DNA of 14,383 nt from an uncultured Lachnospiraceae bacterium (GTDB taxonomy: Bacteria; Bacillota_A; Clostridia; Lachnospirales; Lachnospiraceae). Location: assembly GCA_947564305.1 (NCBI GenBank), contig CANOBT010000139.1:1-14383 (forward strand), read 5' to 3'. The notes under the pieces were generated by a model. It was given only the letters and a program-made list of their open reading frames with translations. It searched no databases and had not been told where the DNA came from. This document shows positions 8,317 to 14,383 of the stretch, piece by piece (position 1 is the first letter of the stretch; every line of letters starts with the position of its first letter). The position numbers were made by a program, and so were the translations under genes.

Positions 8317-9159
8317 TTATCCCTCCAAATCCGTTATTGCTCTGTCTAATTCCTGAAATGCAATTTTATATTCCTCCTCTGTCGGGCGTCCCCCGTGGAA
8401 ACGTATCTGGTTCTCAAATACTGAAACACCTTTCCCCTTAACTGTATCCATGATGATTGCCGTTGGATGCCCATTTCTTTCGGATGCCTGGTCGATTGCA
8501 TCCGAAAGGCTCTGCATACTATGTCCGTCACAAAGAATTACATTCCAGTTGAATGCCTTAAATTTCTGATCCAGCGGATAAGGCGACATAATTTCTTCGC
8601 AGTTTCCATCCAGCTGCAGTTTATTATTATCTACAATACAGATTAGATTATCCAGAGCGTAGTTCCCTGCCGCCATCGCTGCTTCCCAGTTCTGCCCTTC
8701 CTGAGTCTCTCCATCACCCACTACCACAAACACCCGGTAATCCTTCTGATCACACTTTGCAGAGAGGGCCATACCGGCTCCGACACTAAGTCCCTGCCCC
8801 AGAGATCCTGTGGACATATCCACGCCCGGAATATGATTCATCTCCATATGCCCTGACAAATATCCTTTTAGCTTTCTAAATCCCCTCATATCCTCAAGAG
8901 GGAAAAAACCCCGATATGCCAATGTCGCATACACTGCCGGACAACAGTGTCCTTTTGAAAGAATAAAACGATCCCTGTTTTCCATATGCGGATTCCTCTC
9001 ATTGACATTCATCTTATCGAAATATAGTATTGTCAGCAATTCAACAATTGAAAAAGAACCTCCGATATGCCCCGAGTTAGCTGTCCGTATTGCTTCAAGT
9101 GTAACTTTTCTTGTTTTAGCTGCCTGTAATTTCAGCTCTCGTATTTTCTCTGCTTCCAT
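8317..9159 (-). CDS. Transketolase, N-terminal subunit (thiamine diphosphate-binding)
   Basis: This 280-residue protein binds the diphosphate and metal of thiamine diphosphate. The motif starts at Gly148-Asp-Gly (GDGETQEG) and ends at Asn178-Asn179 (IVDNNK), the usual spacing. Other signatures are SGHIGGSFS near residue 30, SKGHCCPA near residue 68, and STGSLGQGLSVGAGMA at about residues 116-131. Together with the following subunit it transfers or releases a ketol (two-carbon) unit in the cytoplasm. It starts 13 bases after the permease stop, with AGGAG upstream, and so joins the transporter genes to the catabolic genes. No defect is visible. The physiological substrate is not readable from sequence. 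Confidence 0.92.
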   Translation of the reverse strand: MEAEKIRELKLQAAKTRKVTLEAIRTANSGHIGGSFSIVELLTILYFDKMNVNERNPHMENRDRFILSKGHCCPAVYATLAYRGFFPLEDMRGFRKLKGYLSGHMEMNHIPGVDMSTGSLGQGLSVGAGMALSAKCDQKDYRVFVVVGDGETQEGQNWEAAMAAGNYALDNLICIVDNNKLQLDGNCEEIMSPYPLDQKFKAFNWNVILCDGHSMQSLSDAIDQASERNGHPTAIIMDTVKGKGVSVFENQIRFHGGRPTEEEYKIAFQELDRAITDLEG

Positions 9160-9172
9160 TCTTCCTATTCTC

Positions 9173-10318
9173 CTATTTTTTCTTTGCTTTGCTTGCGATA
9201 TCCAGCCACACTGCCAGAATCAGTACAACACCCTTGATCAGATACTGCCAGGTGGTTCCCATATTCATAAGAGCCATCCCATTGTCAAGACTTGCCATGA
9301 TTACTGTACCTAAGATTGCCCCGATTACCGTCCCGCTTCCGCCCAGTGTAGAGGTTCCGCCCAGAATACATCCTGTAATTGCACTAAATTCAAATCCCGT
9401 TCCTGTCGTTGCAGATGCCTGCCCTATCCTGCCAAGATAAATAACCGATGCAAGTGCTACCACAGCACCGTGAATCAAATATACGCAGAATGTTACTTTT
9501 TTCGTGTTAATGCCGGAAAGCTGCGCGGCATCCCTGTTGTTTCCAATCGCATAGATTCCCCTCCCATACGGAGTGTTAAGTCCGATAAATGTCATTACTG
9601 CTGCTAAAAATGACAGGATTACCACTGCAATTGGAATTCCTTTATATGAAGTCAGCAGGAATCCTACCAAAGCCACAATTAAAGAAATGCTTCCTGCTTT
9701 AAGAAAATCTATTCCTATCCCCGAAGTTTCAAAGCCATATGCTTTCTTTGATTTACGCTGGCTGAAAACAACGGCAAATACAATTGATACAAATATTATG
9801 ATATAAGCAGTTGATAATACCGGGGAAAGACATCCTTTTCCATATTTTGCAAAAGCTTCTTTTGCAGGTCCTACTGACATCCCCTTACCCACAAAAAGCG
9901 TCAGGCCTCTGAAAATATTCTGTCCGGCAAGCGTAGCTATAAAGGCCGGCATTCCCTGATATGCAACCCAGTAGCCGTAAAACGCGCCTATCATAATTCC
10001 TACGCCTACAGTAATAACAATTGTCAGAGATACATCAACATTTTTCTGCTGCAGGGTCGCTGCCAGTGTGCACAAAAAACCAAGCGTGGCGCCCGCGGAC
10101 AGGTCAATCCCTCCGATAATCATGACATACACCATGCTGCAACCAATAACAGCATAAGTACATGACTGCATAAACAAATTATTTATATTGGCATTTCTTA
10201 AGAACAATCCGCCTGAAACTGCCTGAAAAACAATGAAAATAATCACCATCTCTATAACAAGCGAAAAACGGAAGATGTTCTTTTTCCAAGAAATTCCTTT
10301 TTTACTAGTCTCTCTCAT
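9173..10318 (-). CDS. CUT2-family sugar ABC transporter permease (XylH-like)
   Basis: This 381-residue integral membrane protein has a run of about ten hydrophobic segments, the first at residues 18-36. IIGGIDLSAGATLGF (67-81) is the conserved CUT2 permease segment and YAIGNNRDAAQLSGI (256-270) is the cytoplasmic coupling loop that meets the ATPase. The C-terminal LDNGMALMNMGTTWQYLIKG (344-363) closely resembles XylH-type permeases. It forms a homodimeric channel with the ATPase encoded upstream. Its ATG overlaps the ATPase TGA by four bases (ATGA), a sign of tight coupling. CUT2 systems move xylose, ribose, galactose, multiple monosaccharides or inositol. The ligand here is not determined. 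Confidence 0.9.
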   Translation of the reverse strand: MRETSKKGISWKKNIFRFSLVIEMVIIFIVFQAVSGGLFLRNANINNLFMQSCTYAVIGCSMVYVMIIGGIDLSAGATLGFLCTLAATLQQKNVDVSLTIVITVGVGIMIGAFYGYWVAYQGMPAFIATLAGQNIFRGLTLFVGKGMSVGPAKEAFAKYGKGCLSPVLSTAYIIIFVSIVFAVVFSQRKSKKAYGFETSGIGIDFLKAGSISLIVALVGFLLTSYKGIPIAVVILSFLAAVMTFIGLNTPYGRGIYAIGNNRDAAQLSGINTKKVTFCVYLIHGAVVALASVIYLGRIGQASATTGTGFEFSAITGCILGGTSTLGGSGTVIGAILGTVIMASLDNGMALMNMGTTWQYLIKGVVLILAVWLDIASKAKKK

Positions 10319-11838
10319 TTTTGTCCCCCTTCAATGGCGGATGCCATAATATTCTCCTGTGTTGCCTCATGCCAGTCAATCTCTCCGCTCAAATGACCCT
10401 CACTCATGACATAAATGCGGTCGCTCATCCCGAGAATTTCGGGAAGCTCGGACGAAATCATAATAATGCACATTCCTTCGTCAACCAGATTATTCATTTC
10501 ATTATAGATTTCCTGCTTTGCCCCCACATCGATTCCCCTTGTAGGCTCATCTAGAATCAGTACCTTGGGCGCGGTCATCAGCCATTTCCCAATTACGACC
10601 TTCTGCTGATTTCCTCCGCTTAACGCTTTCACCTCCTGTTTCAGCGAAACAGCCTTCACCTTCATCAAATCCACATAATGCATTGTTCTCCTGATCTCTT
10701 CATTTGTCACAATCGCACCATGCCGGCAAAGCTTTTTCAGGCTGGCTAAGGACATATTTGTCTTTATATCAGACTCCAGAATCAGGCCGTAATGTTTTCT
10801 GTCTTCGGACACATAACCAATTCCTGCCTCAATTGCCTTCTTAGGGCTTGTAATCTTTACTCTTTTTCCGTCAAGATACATCCTGGATTCTGCAGCTGCA
10901 TGATAATATCCAAATATACTAAGCGCCAGTTCTGTCCTTCCTGCTCCCATCAGACCGGCAATACCAAGAATCTCACCCCTGCGGGCCGTCAGATTGACCT
11001 TGCTGCACATCTCATGTTCCGGATACTCCGGATCGAAAACCGTCCAGTTTCGAAGCTCTAAAACATCCTCCCCCGGAGTATGCTCCTTTCTCGGAAACCG
11101 TTCATTAAGCTGGCGGCCTACCATGTATGAAACAATCCTGGCTTCTGTGAGATTTTGAACCTCCTCTGTAATAATTGACCTTCCGTCCCGGATAATTGTT
11201 GCTGTATCTGCAATCTTAAAAATTTCATTTAGTTTATGGGATATATAGACACAGGTGGTTCCTTCAGCCTTCAATTCCCGGATAATCTGCATAAGATTTT
11301 CAACATCCATGTCTGACAGGGAGGAAGTCGGCTCATCCAGAATCAGCAGCTTCGGTTCTTTATTTAGCGCCTTTGCAATCTCGATCAGCTGCTGCTGGCC
11401 TGCTCCCAGCTCTCCTACCGTTGTTTTCGGATCCACCTTCAGATGCACACGCATAAGCAGCTCCTTTGTCCTCTTAATCTGTTCATTCCACTTGATCACG
11501 CCTCTGTATTTTATCTCGTCTCCTAAGAAAATATTTTCACAGATATTCATCGACTTAATCAGAGTCAGCTCCTGAAAAATAATTGCAATGCCTGCCTGTT
11601 CACTTTCCTTGATGTCTCTGTACTGCTGCTCTTGGCCATTAAGAAGAATCTGCCCTTCATAGGTTCCATACTGCCAAATTCCACTTAGTATCTTCATCAT
11701 CGTAGATTTTCCGGCTCCATTTTCACCGATCAAGGCATGAACATCGCCCCTTTTTACCTTAAATGTAACGTCATCAAGTGCTTTTACGCCGAAAAACTCT
11801 TTTGTGATATGTTCCATTTGCAGAATAAAATCATTCAC
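10315..11838 (-). CDS. CUT2-family sugar ABC transporter ATP-binding protein (two fused ATPase domains)
   Basis: The protein has 507 residues from GTG 11838, close to the MglA/XylG length. The first nucleotide-binding domain has Walker A GENGAGKST (38-46), a signature-like LGAGQQQLIEIAKAL and Walker B LLILDEPTSSLS. The second has the degenerate Walker A GLMGAGRTE, which lacks the Lys-Ser/Thr pair as is usual in CUT2 ATPases, then LSGGNQQKVVIGKWL and LILDEPTRGIDVGAKQEI. It energises sugar import at the inner face of the membrane. The open frame extends to a GTG at 11910, but that codon lies in the intercistronic hairpin. GTG 11838 has AGGGG six bases upstream and makes the N-terminus normal, so it is preferred. 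It overlaps the permease start by four bases. Confidence 0.9.
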   Translation of the reverse strand: MNDFILQMEHITKEFFGVKALDDVTFKVKRGDVHALIGENGAGKSTMMKILSGIWQYGTYEGQILLNGQEQQYRDIKESEQAGIAIIFQELTLIKSMNICENIFLGDEIKYRGVIKWNEQIKRTKELLMRVHLKVDPKTTVGELGAGQQQLIEIAKALNKEPKLLILDEPTSSLSDMDVENLMQIIRELKAEGTTCVYISHKLNEIFKIADTATIIRDGRSIITEEVQNLTEARIVSYMVGRQLNERFPRKEHTPGEDVLELRNWTVFDPEYPEHEMCSKVNLTARRGEILGIAGLMGAGRTELALSIFGYYHAAAESRMYLDGKRVKITSPKKAIEAGIGYVSEDRKHYGLILESDIKTNMSLASLKKLCRHGAIVTNEEIRRTMHYVDLMKVKAVSLKQEVKALSGGNQQKVVIGKWLMTAPKVLILDEPTRGIDVGAKQEIYNEMNNLVDEGMCIIMISSELPEILGMSDRIYVMSEGHLSGEIDWHEATQENIMASAIEGGQK

Positions 11839-11844
11839 AGGTTT

Positions 11845-11849
11845 CCCCT
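11845..11849 (-). promoter_or_regulatory. Ribosome binding site deciding the ABC ATPase GTG start
   Basis: AGGGG lies six bases before GTG 11838, in the 92-base gap after the binding-protein gene and past the hairpin. Confidence 0.65.
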
Positions 11850-11863
11850 TTCTTTCCATCCAC

Positions 11864-11910
11864 TTATTAAAATGCGCCTTCAGGAAAACTAACCTTTCCC
11901 GAAGACGCAC
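11864..11910 (-). terminator. Intercistronic hairpin with short U run between binding protein and ATPase genes
   Basis: On the minus-strand transcript, arms 11909-11895 and 11887-11873 pair over 15 bases (13 Watson-Crick, two G-U), with a further G-U possible and a loop of five to seven bases. The RNA then reads UUUUAAUAA. The stem starts 21 bases after the binding-protein stop and ends before the ATPase ribosome binding site. It probably acts as a partial terminator and/or 3' stabiliser giving more binding protein than ATPase and permease. It also rules against the longer ATPase start at 11910. Confidence 0.75.
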
Positions 11911-11930
11911 CCAACACTTCCTCTATAATG

Positions 11931-13022
11931 TTAGTTCCCATAAATTGCAGCTTTATCGCGCAGTCCTGTATCAATCAAAAGCTTGTTAATCTCCTCTTCA
12001 TTTGTTACCAGTGTAGCAGAACATGTAATAGACGGAACCTCCATCACACCATTATCGTATTTATCCGTAATTTCAAAGTTTGTAATCTCTCCATCGTTTT
12101 TAATTAAGTCCACGATAGTATCAACCGCAAGAACCGCCTGTTTCTCCGTATCCTGTGCCGTAGAGCATGCCTGAAGCCCTGCAATAATATTTTTACATGC
12201 CGTAACGTCTCCATCATTACCGGTCACTACAACAGAGCCATCATTTTTGCCTACACTATCCAGCGCCTGCATCGCACCGGATGCCACCCCATCATTTGCG
12301 CAGATAACCGCAGCAATATCGTTATCATTTGCAGCCAGTGCTTCTTCCATATTCTTCATGCCGGATTCTGCCGACCAGCTTTCACAGTACTGCTCCATAA
12401 CAATCTTAATATCTCCCTTATCAATTGCATCCTGAAGCACCCCGTACCAGCCTTTCGGATAATCCGTAACATCAGGTGTTGAGCCTACATCACCATTTAG
12501 TAAAACATAGTTTCCTTTTGGTGCCAGAGAGTAAGCATATTCAGCATTTAGTTTCCCTACTTCTGCATTGTCAAACATTGTAATCATGTCAATCTCACAG
12601 TTTTCCGGCAGACGGCAGTATGCTGCAACATAGATGCCTGCATCATGTGCATCCTGTAATGCCGTTCCGATAGAACTTGCATCTACCGGACAGCAGATAA
12701 TTCCGTCTACACCCTGACTTATAAGACTCTCAATCTGTGTCTGCTGTTTTGCCGAATCGTTATCTGCTACTTGAAGCATCAGCTCTATATCATCACGCTC
12801 TTCATTAATCGCTTCAAAATAGTTGTAATCATTCTGCCAGCGCTCCTCCTGCAAAGTCGGCATACAAACACCGATTTTCAGAACATCACTTCCGCTTTCC
12901 TCTTTATTCTCCGCAGTTTTATCTCCCTCTGTATCCTGCGTTCCTCCACATCCCGCAATCAGCACTACAGCCATAACCACAATTAAAAGTATTCCAGACA
13001 ACCTTTTTATGCTTTCTTTCAT
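11931..13022 (-). CDS. CUT2 sugar ABC transporter substrate-binding lipoprotein (XylF-like)
   Basis: This 363-residue protein is exported and lipid-anchored: basic MKESIKR, a hydrophobic stretch, then the lipobox LIAGC with Cys25. An acidic linker leads to a periplasmic-binding-protein fold beginning near VLKIGVCMPTLQEERWQNDY. The ERWQ element, MFDNAEVGKLNAEYA, PKGNYVLLNGD and VVVTGNDGDVTACKNIIAG correspond to segments of D-xylose-binding protein XylF and its relatives. Residues at ligand positions differ from XylF as I recall it (AAYCRLPE for the xylose protein's AYDR, GNDGD for GQDAD), so a ligand other than xylose is plausible. AGGAGG lies seven to eight bases before ATG 13022. A hairpin follows the stop codon, a usual arrangement for raising binding-protein levels above those of the membrane components. 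Confidence 0.91.
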   Translation of the reverse strand: MKESIKRLSGILLIVVMAVVLIAGCGGTQDTEGDKTAENKEESGSDVLKIGVCMPTLQEERWQNDYNYFEAINEERDDIELMLQVADNDSAKQQTQIESLISQGVDGIICCPVDASSIGTALQDAHDAGIYVAAYCRLPENCEIDMITMFDNAEVGKLNAEYAYSLAPKGNYVLLNGDVGSTPDVTDYPKGWYGVLQDAIDKGDIKIVMEQYCESWSAESGMKNMEEALAANDNDIAAVICANDGVASGAMQALDSVGKNDGSVVVTGNDGDVTACKNIIAGLQACSTAQDTEKQAVLAVDTIVDLIKNDGEITNFEITDKYDNGVMEVPSITCSATLVTNEEEINKLLIDTGLRDKAAIYGN

Positions 13023-13099
13023 TGTCTCTCCTCCTATTACTTTGCTAATTTTGTTGTTTTGTCTCCTTATCCTATAGCTTTGCCATCATTCAGTCTGTG

Positions 13100-13975
13100 C
13101 TATTCACCAATTGGACTCGTAAATTTCACCCACGCAGACATAAAATTGTCCCAGTCGGCGGATAGAATTCCAAGGTATAAAATATCTGTAATCACCATCT
13201 GTCCGATACAGGTAGCCATAGAAAAATTCATAAGGTCAGAATTTACCTTTGGAGTAAAGATTGCAAAATCTGATTTTTTCACTAACTGTGATTCTGGATT
13301 TCCTGTAACTGCCACTGTTTTTGCCCCTACTTCAGCGGCGTATCTGATTGCATCTATTGTTGTTATAGTTTCCCCTGAATAAGAAAACCCAATGGCAATA
13401 TCTTCCTTTGTAATCACAGGTTTTCCAATCTGTGCCCAGCTGTCCTCTCTGTATACCCGGCAGTCAAGGCCAAGCTTTACGAGACGGAACATGAACTCAT
13501 TCACCACATTTCCAGAATAGCCTACACCATATAAATCAATTCTCTTCGCATGAATCATATGCTGGACAATATCCCATATTTTGTCCAAATCCAGCATCTG
13601 TGTCACATTCTGCACCATTGTACTCATCTGATCCACCATAGTGTTTGCCATTTCAGGAAAAGATGCATCTTTTTTTACAAACGCCTCCTCCATATTCACA
13701 AAAGCATTTATTTCATCCTCAGCCAGCCTTTTCTGTTTTTTCTGAAAATCAAATTTCAGAACCTCACGTTTAAATTCTACAAAGCTGGTATATCCGATTT
13801 TTTTTACAAAACGCATTATGGAAGGTTCGCTTGTCTGACATCCATGCGCACACTGGGCCAATGTCTCATAAGGAATTCCCTGTTGATTACCCAAAATATA
13901 ATCTGCAATCCTTTTTTCAGTTTTTGAAAACTCCGCATACTTTCCATATATTACCTGTGCCAGATTTTTTTCCAT
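13100..13975 (-). CDS. RpiR/MurR/HexR-family transcriptional regulator
   Basis: This 291-residue protein has an N-terminal RpiR-type helix-turn-helix domain (about 1-77) with a recognition segment TSEPSIMRFVKKIGY at residues 48-62. A SIS sugar-phosphate-binding domain spans about 130-270, with DLYGVGYSG (147-155) and the phosphate-loop-like SYSGET (198-203). Such regulators bind palindromic operators and are released or tightened by a phosphorylated sugar; several inositol (IolR of Salmonella and rhizobia) and glycolytic (HexR) regulators belong here. It is the first gene of the operon, and AAAGGAGG precedes ATG 13975. The upstream region holds palindromes matching a HexR-type site, so autoregulation and control of the whole operon and the divergent gene are likely. 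The inducer is unknown, possibly a phosphate made by the IolC-like kinase. Confidence 0.93.
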   Translation of the reverse strand: MEKNLAQVIYGKYAEFSKTEKRIADYILGNQQGIPYETLAQCAHGCQTSEPSIMRFVKKIGYTSFVEFKREVLKFDFQKKQKRLAEDEINAFVNMEEAFVKKDASFPEMANTMVDQMSTMVQNVTQMLDLDKIWDIVQHMIHAKRIDLYGVGYSGNVVNEFMFRLVKLGLDCRVYREDSWAQIGKPVITKEDIAIGFSYSGETITTIDAIRYAAEVGAKTVAVTGNPESQLVKKSDFAIFTPKVNSDLMNFSMATCIGQMVITDILYLGILSADWDNFMSAWVKFTSPIGE

Positions 13976-14053
13976 AAATCTCTCCTCCTTTGTTATCTTT
14001 CATATTGTTTTCTTGGCACAGCTAATTTTCTTCACTGTCAAAATATGCTTTTA

Positions 14054-14068
14054 TGTAGTTTTGCAACT
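14054..14068. promoter_or_regulatory. Degenerate RpiR-type operator half-site
   Basis: The sequence TGTAGTTTTGCAACT keeps the left half TGTAGTTTT of the palindrome, but the right half has three changes. Its centre lies 33 bases from the perfect copy at 14087-14101. It may be a weak secondary site for the adjacent regulator. Confidence 0.5.
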
Positions 14069-14086
14069 TTACCATATCTTTGAAAA

Positions 14087-14101
14087 TGTAGTTTTACTAC
14101 A
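14087..14101. promoter_or_regulatory. Perfect RpiR/HexR-type operator, regulator-proximal copy
   Basis: TGTAGTTTTACTACA is a perfect palindrome with arms TGTAGT and ACTACA around a three-base centre. It is the exact reverse complement of the site at 14321-14335. It lies just downstream of the candidate leftward promoter, where bound protein would block transcription of the regulator and the operon. It fits the HexR consensus TGTARTWWWAYTACA as I recall it. Confidence 0.85.
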
Positions 14102-14114
14102 TCTTGTGACATTT

Positions 14115-14143
14115 ATATTAGCATCCTGTTTTCAAAAAAACAA
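14115..14143 (-). promoter_or_regulatory. Candidate promoter of the rpiR-led operon
   Basis: On the minus strand a -35-like TTGTTT (14143-14138) is separated by 17 bases from TAATAT (14120-14115), which is preceded by TGC, an extended -10 element. Transcription would begin near 14108, placing the perfect operator at about +7 to +21 and giving a leader of roughly 130 bases. Prediction by eye only. Confidence 0.5.
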
Positions 14144-14192
14144 TATGTAATTTTTCCTATTTTTACGCACATATTTTTGTTCATTTTGTATA

Positions 14193-14234
14193 TTTAATTA
14201 CAAATTTCACTATGCTATATTAAGTATATATAAA
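14193..14234 (+). promoter_or_regulatory. Candidate promoter(s) for the divergent plus-strand gene
   Basis: Two overlapping possibilities exist: an extended -10 TGCTATATT at 14213-14221 with a poor -35 (TTTAAT, 14193-14198), and TTCACT (14206-14211) with 17 bases to TATAAA (14229-14234). Another -10-like TATATT lies at 14314-14319 between the two distal operators. The AT-rich context makes a choice uncertain. Confidence 0.35.
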
Positions 14235-14236
14235 TA

Positions 14237-14250
14237 TGATTTTAAAATCA
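14237..14250. repeat. 14-bp perfect palindrome
   Basis: TGATTTTAAAATCA is a perfect palindrome just after the candidate -10 TATAAA. It differs from the TGTAGT operator and could be a site for another regulator or a chance AT-rich palindrome. Confidence 0.4.
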
Positions 14251-14268
14251 AGGGTTCTTACACCTTGA
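14248..14268. repeat. Short inverted repeat TCAAGG-N9-CCTTGA
   Basis: Six-base arms at 14248-14253 and 14263-14268 are separated by nine bases. It is one of the few GC-containing patches of the control region. It could be an operator or a small leader hairpin; no U run follows directly, so it is not a clear terminator. Confidence 0.4.
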
Positions 14269-14295
14269 GCAGAATCAATTCATTTTTTCTATATT

Positions 14296-14310
14296 TGTAT
14301 TTTTACTACA
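14296..14310. promoter_or_regulatory. RpiR-type operator with one mismatch, distal copy
   Basis: TGTATTTTTACTACA differs by a single base from the perfect palindrome at 14087-14101. Its centre is 25 bases from the perfect copy at 14321-14335. The two together sit before the plus-strand gene. Confidence 0.7.
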
Positions 14311-14320
14311 TTTTATATTT

Positions 14321-14335
14321 TGTAGTAAAACTACA
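14321..14335. promoter_or_regulatory. Perfect RpiR/HexR-type operator before the divergent gene
   Basis: TGTAGTAAAACTACA is a perfect palindrome, repeating in reverse complement the site at 14087-14101. It ends 13 bases before the ribosome binding site of the plus-strand gene, so it lies at or downstream of the transcription start and would repress that gene when occupied. Confidence 0.85.
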
Positions 14336-14348
14336 TTTTTATTCAAAA

Positions 14349-14354
14349 AGGAGG
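14349..14354 (+). promoter_or_regulatory. Ribosome binding site of the plus-strand gene
   Basis: AGGAGG lies eight bases before ATG 14363. It is the main evidence that the seven-codon fragment at the window edge is a real gene start. Confidence 0.85.
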
Positions 14355-14362
14355 ATACTAAT

Positions 14363-14383
14363 ATGAATGATCAAAACCTATTG
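14363..14383 (+). CDS. Start of an unidentified divergent gene, 5' fragment only
   Basis: Only seven codons (MNDQNLL) are inside the window. A strong AGGAGG at eight bases and RpiR-type operators upstream show a real, probably co-regulated gene reading away from the operon. Nothing can be said of its product; a further catabolic enzyme, a glycosidase or a transporter would be usual in this place. Confidence 0.75.

Larger units (their letters stand above)
13976..14362. other. Divergent control region between the operon and a plus-strand gene
   Basis: This 387-base AT-rich stretch has no credible coding frame. It holds four copies of a 15-bp palindrome (two perfect, two imperfect), a candidate extended -10 promoter reading leftwards, candidate promoters reading rightwards, a 14-bp palindrome and a short inverted repeat. 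These are listed separately. Confidence 0.85.

Noticed and set aside
11839..11910. Longer start at GTG 11910 for the ABC ATPase
   Set aside because: The codon is inside the intercistronic hairpin, lacks a ribosome binding site and adds 24 residues not expected in CUT2 ATPases.
1..13022. Assignment as a sulfoquinovose transketolase pathway or an apiose pathway
   Set aside because: A split transketolase and a CUT2 transporter fit, but no sulfoquinovosidase, sulfosugar isomerase, sulfoacetaldehyde enzyme or apulose kinase is seen, and IolB/IolC-like genes are not part of those routes as I know them.
14036..14041. Perfect -35 hexamer TTGACA on the minus strand upstream of the regulator gene
   Set aside because: No -10-like hexamer occurs at 15-19 bases, so it was not called a promoter.
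14187..14202. TGTATATTTAATTACA as a further operator copy
   Set aside because: The TGTA and TACA arms match, but the spacing is one base longer and the inner bases differ from the other copies; likely AT-rich coincidence.
1..14383. CRISPR arrays, tRNA/rRNA genes, insertion sequences
   Set aside because: No regularly spaced repeats, cloverleaf-like sequences, rRNA segments or transposase frames were recognised.

Overview
The window looks like an accessory carbohydrate-catabolism locus from an anaerobic low-to-mid-GC Firmicute, most likely a gut-type Clostridia/Lachnospiraceae member. This is inferred from the strong AGGAGG ribosome binding sites, the oxygen-sensitive glycyl radical enzyme with its iron-sulfur activase, the split transketolase and the very AT-rich intergenic region. 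No rRNA, tRNA, CRISPR or mobile element was recognised.

Layout: one tightly packed minus-strand operon fills almost everything, read from right to left. The order is an RpiR-family regulator (13975-13100), a lipoprotein sugar-binding protein (13022-11931), a CUT2 sugar ABC ATPase (11838-10315), its permease (10318-9173), transketolase N-terminal subunit (9159-8317), transketolase C-terminal subunit (8314-7349), a glycyl-radical activating enzyme (7331-6423), a glycyl radical enzyme (6436-4139), an aldehyde dehydrogenase (4122-2680), an IolB/KduI-family cupin isomerase (2654-1887), a class I mannose-6-phosphate isomerase homologue (1908-973) and an IolC-like PfkB kinase (957 to beyond base 1). 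Most junctions are short gaps or overlaps. The larger ones are the 77-base gap after the regulator and the 92-base gap between binding protein and ATPase, which holds a 15-16 bp hairpin with a short U run. A divergent plus-strand gene begins at 14363 and leaves the window after seven codons.

The 387-base divergent intergenic region (13976-14362) carries two perfect copies and two imperfect copies of a 15-bp palindrome, TGTAGT-NNN-ACTACA. They are placed at or just downstream of candidate promoters on both sides. This is the best-supported regulatory observation: the palindrome matches the type of site used by the RpiR-family regulator HexR, and the RpiR gene is adjacent.

How the genes may work together: a CUT2 (xylose/inositol-type) ABC transporter imports a sugar or polyol. 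IolB- and IolC-like enzymes point to an inositol-type intermediate (5-deoxyglucuronate, then 2-deoxy-5-ketogluconate and its phosphate). The glycyl radical enzyme has the Cys-x-Glu pair of the dehydratase/eliminase/decarboxylase branch. The ThDP-dependent transketolase can cut or transfer a two-carbon unit, and the aldehyde dehydrogenase can oxidise an aldehyde product. IolG, IolE, IolD and IolJ are not in the window, so either the operon continues to the left with them or this is a different, GRE-based route. The combination of GRE, activase, split transketolase, IolB and IolC under one RpiR regulator is the candidate undescribed system; its substrate cannot be settled from sequence alone.
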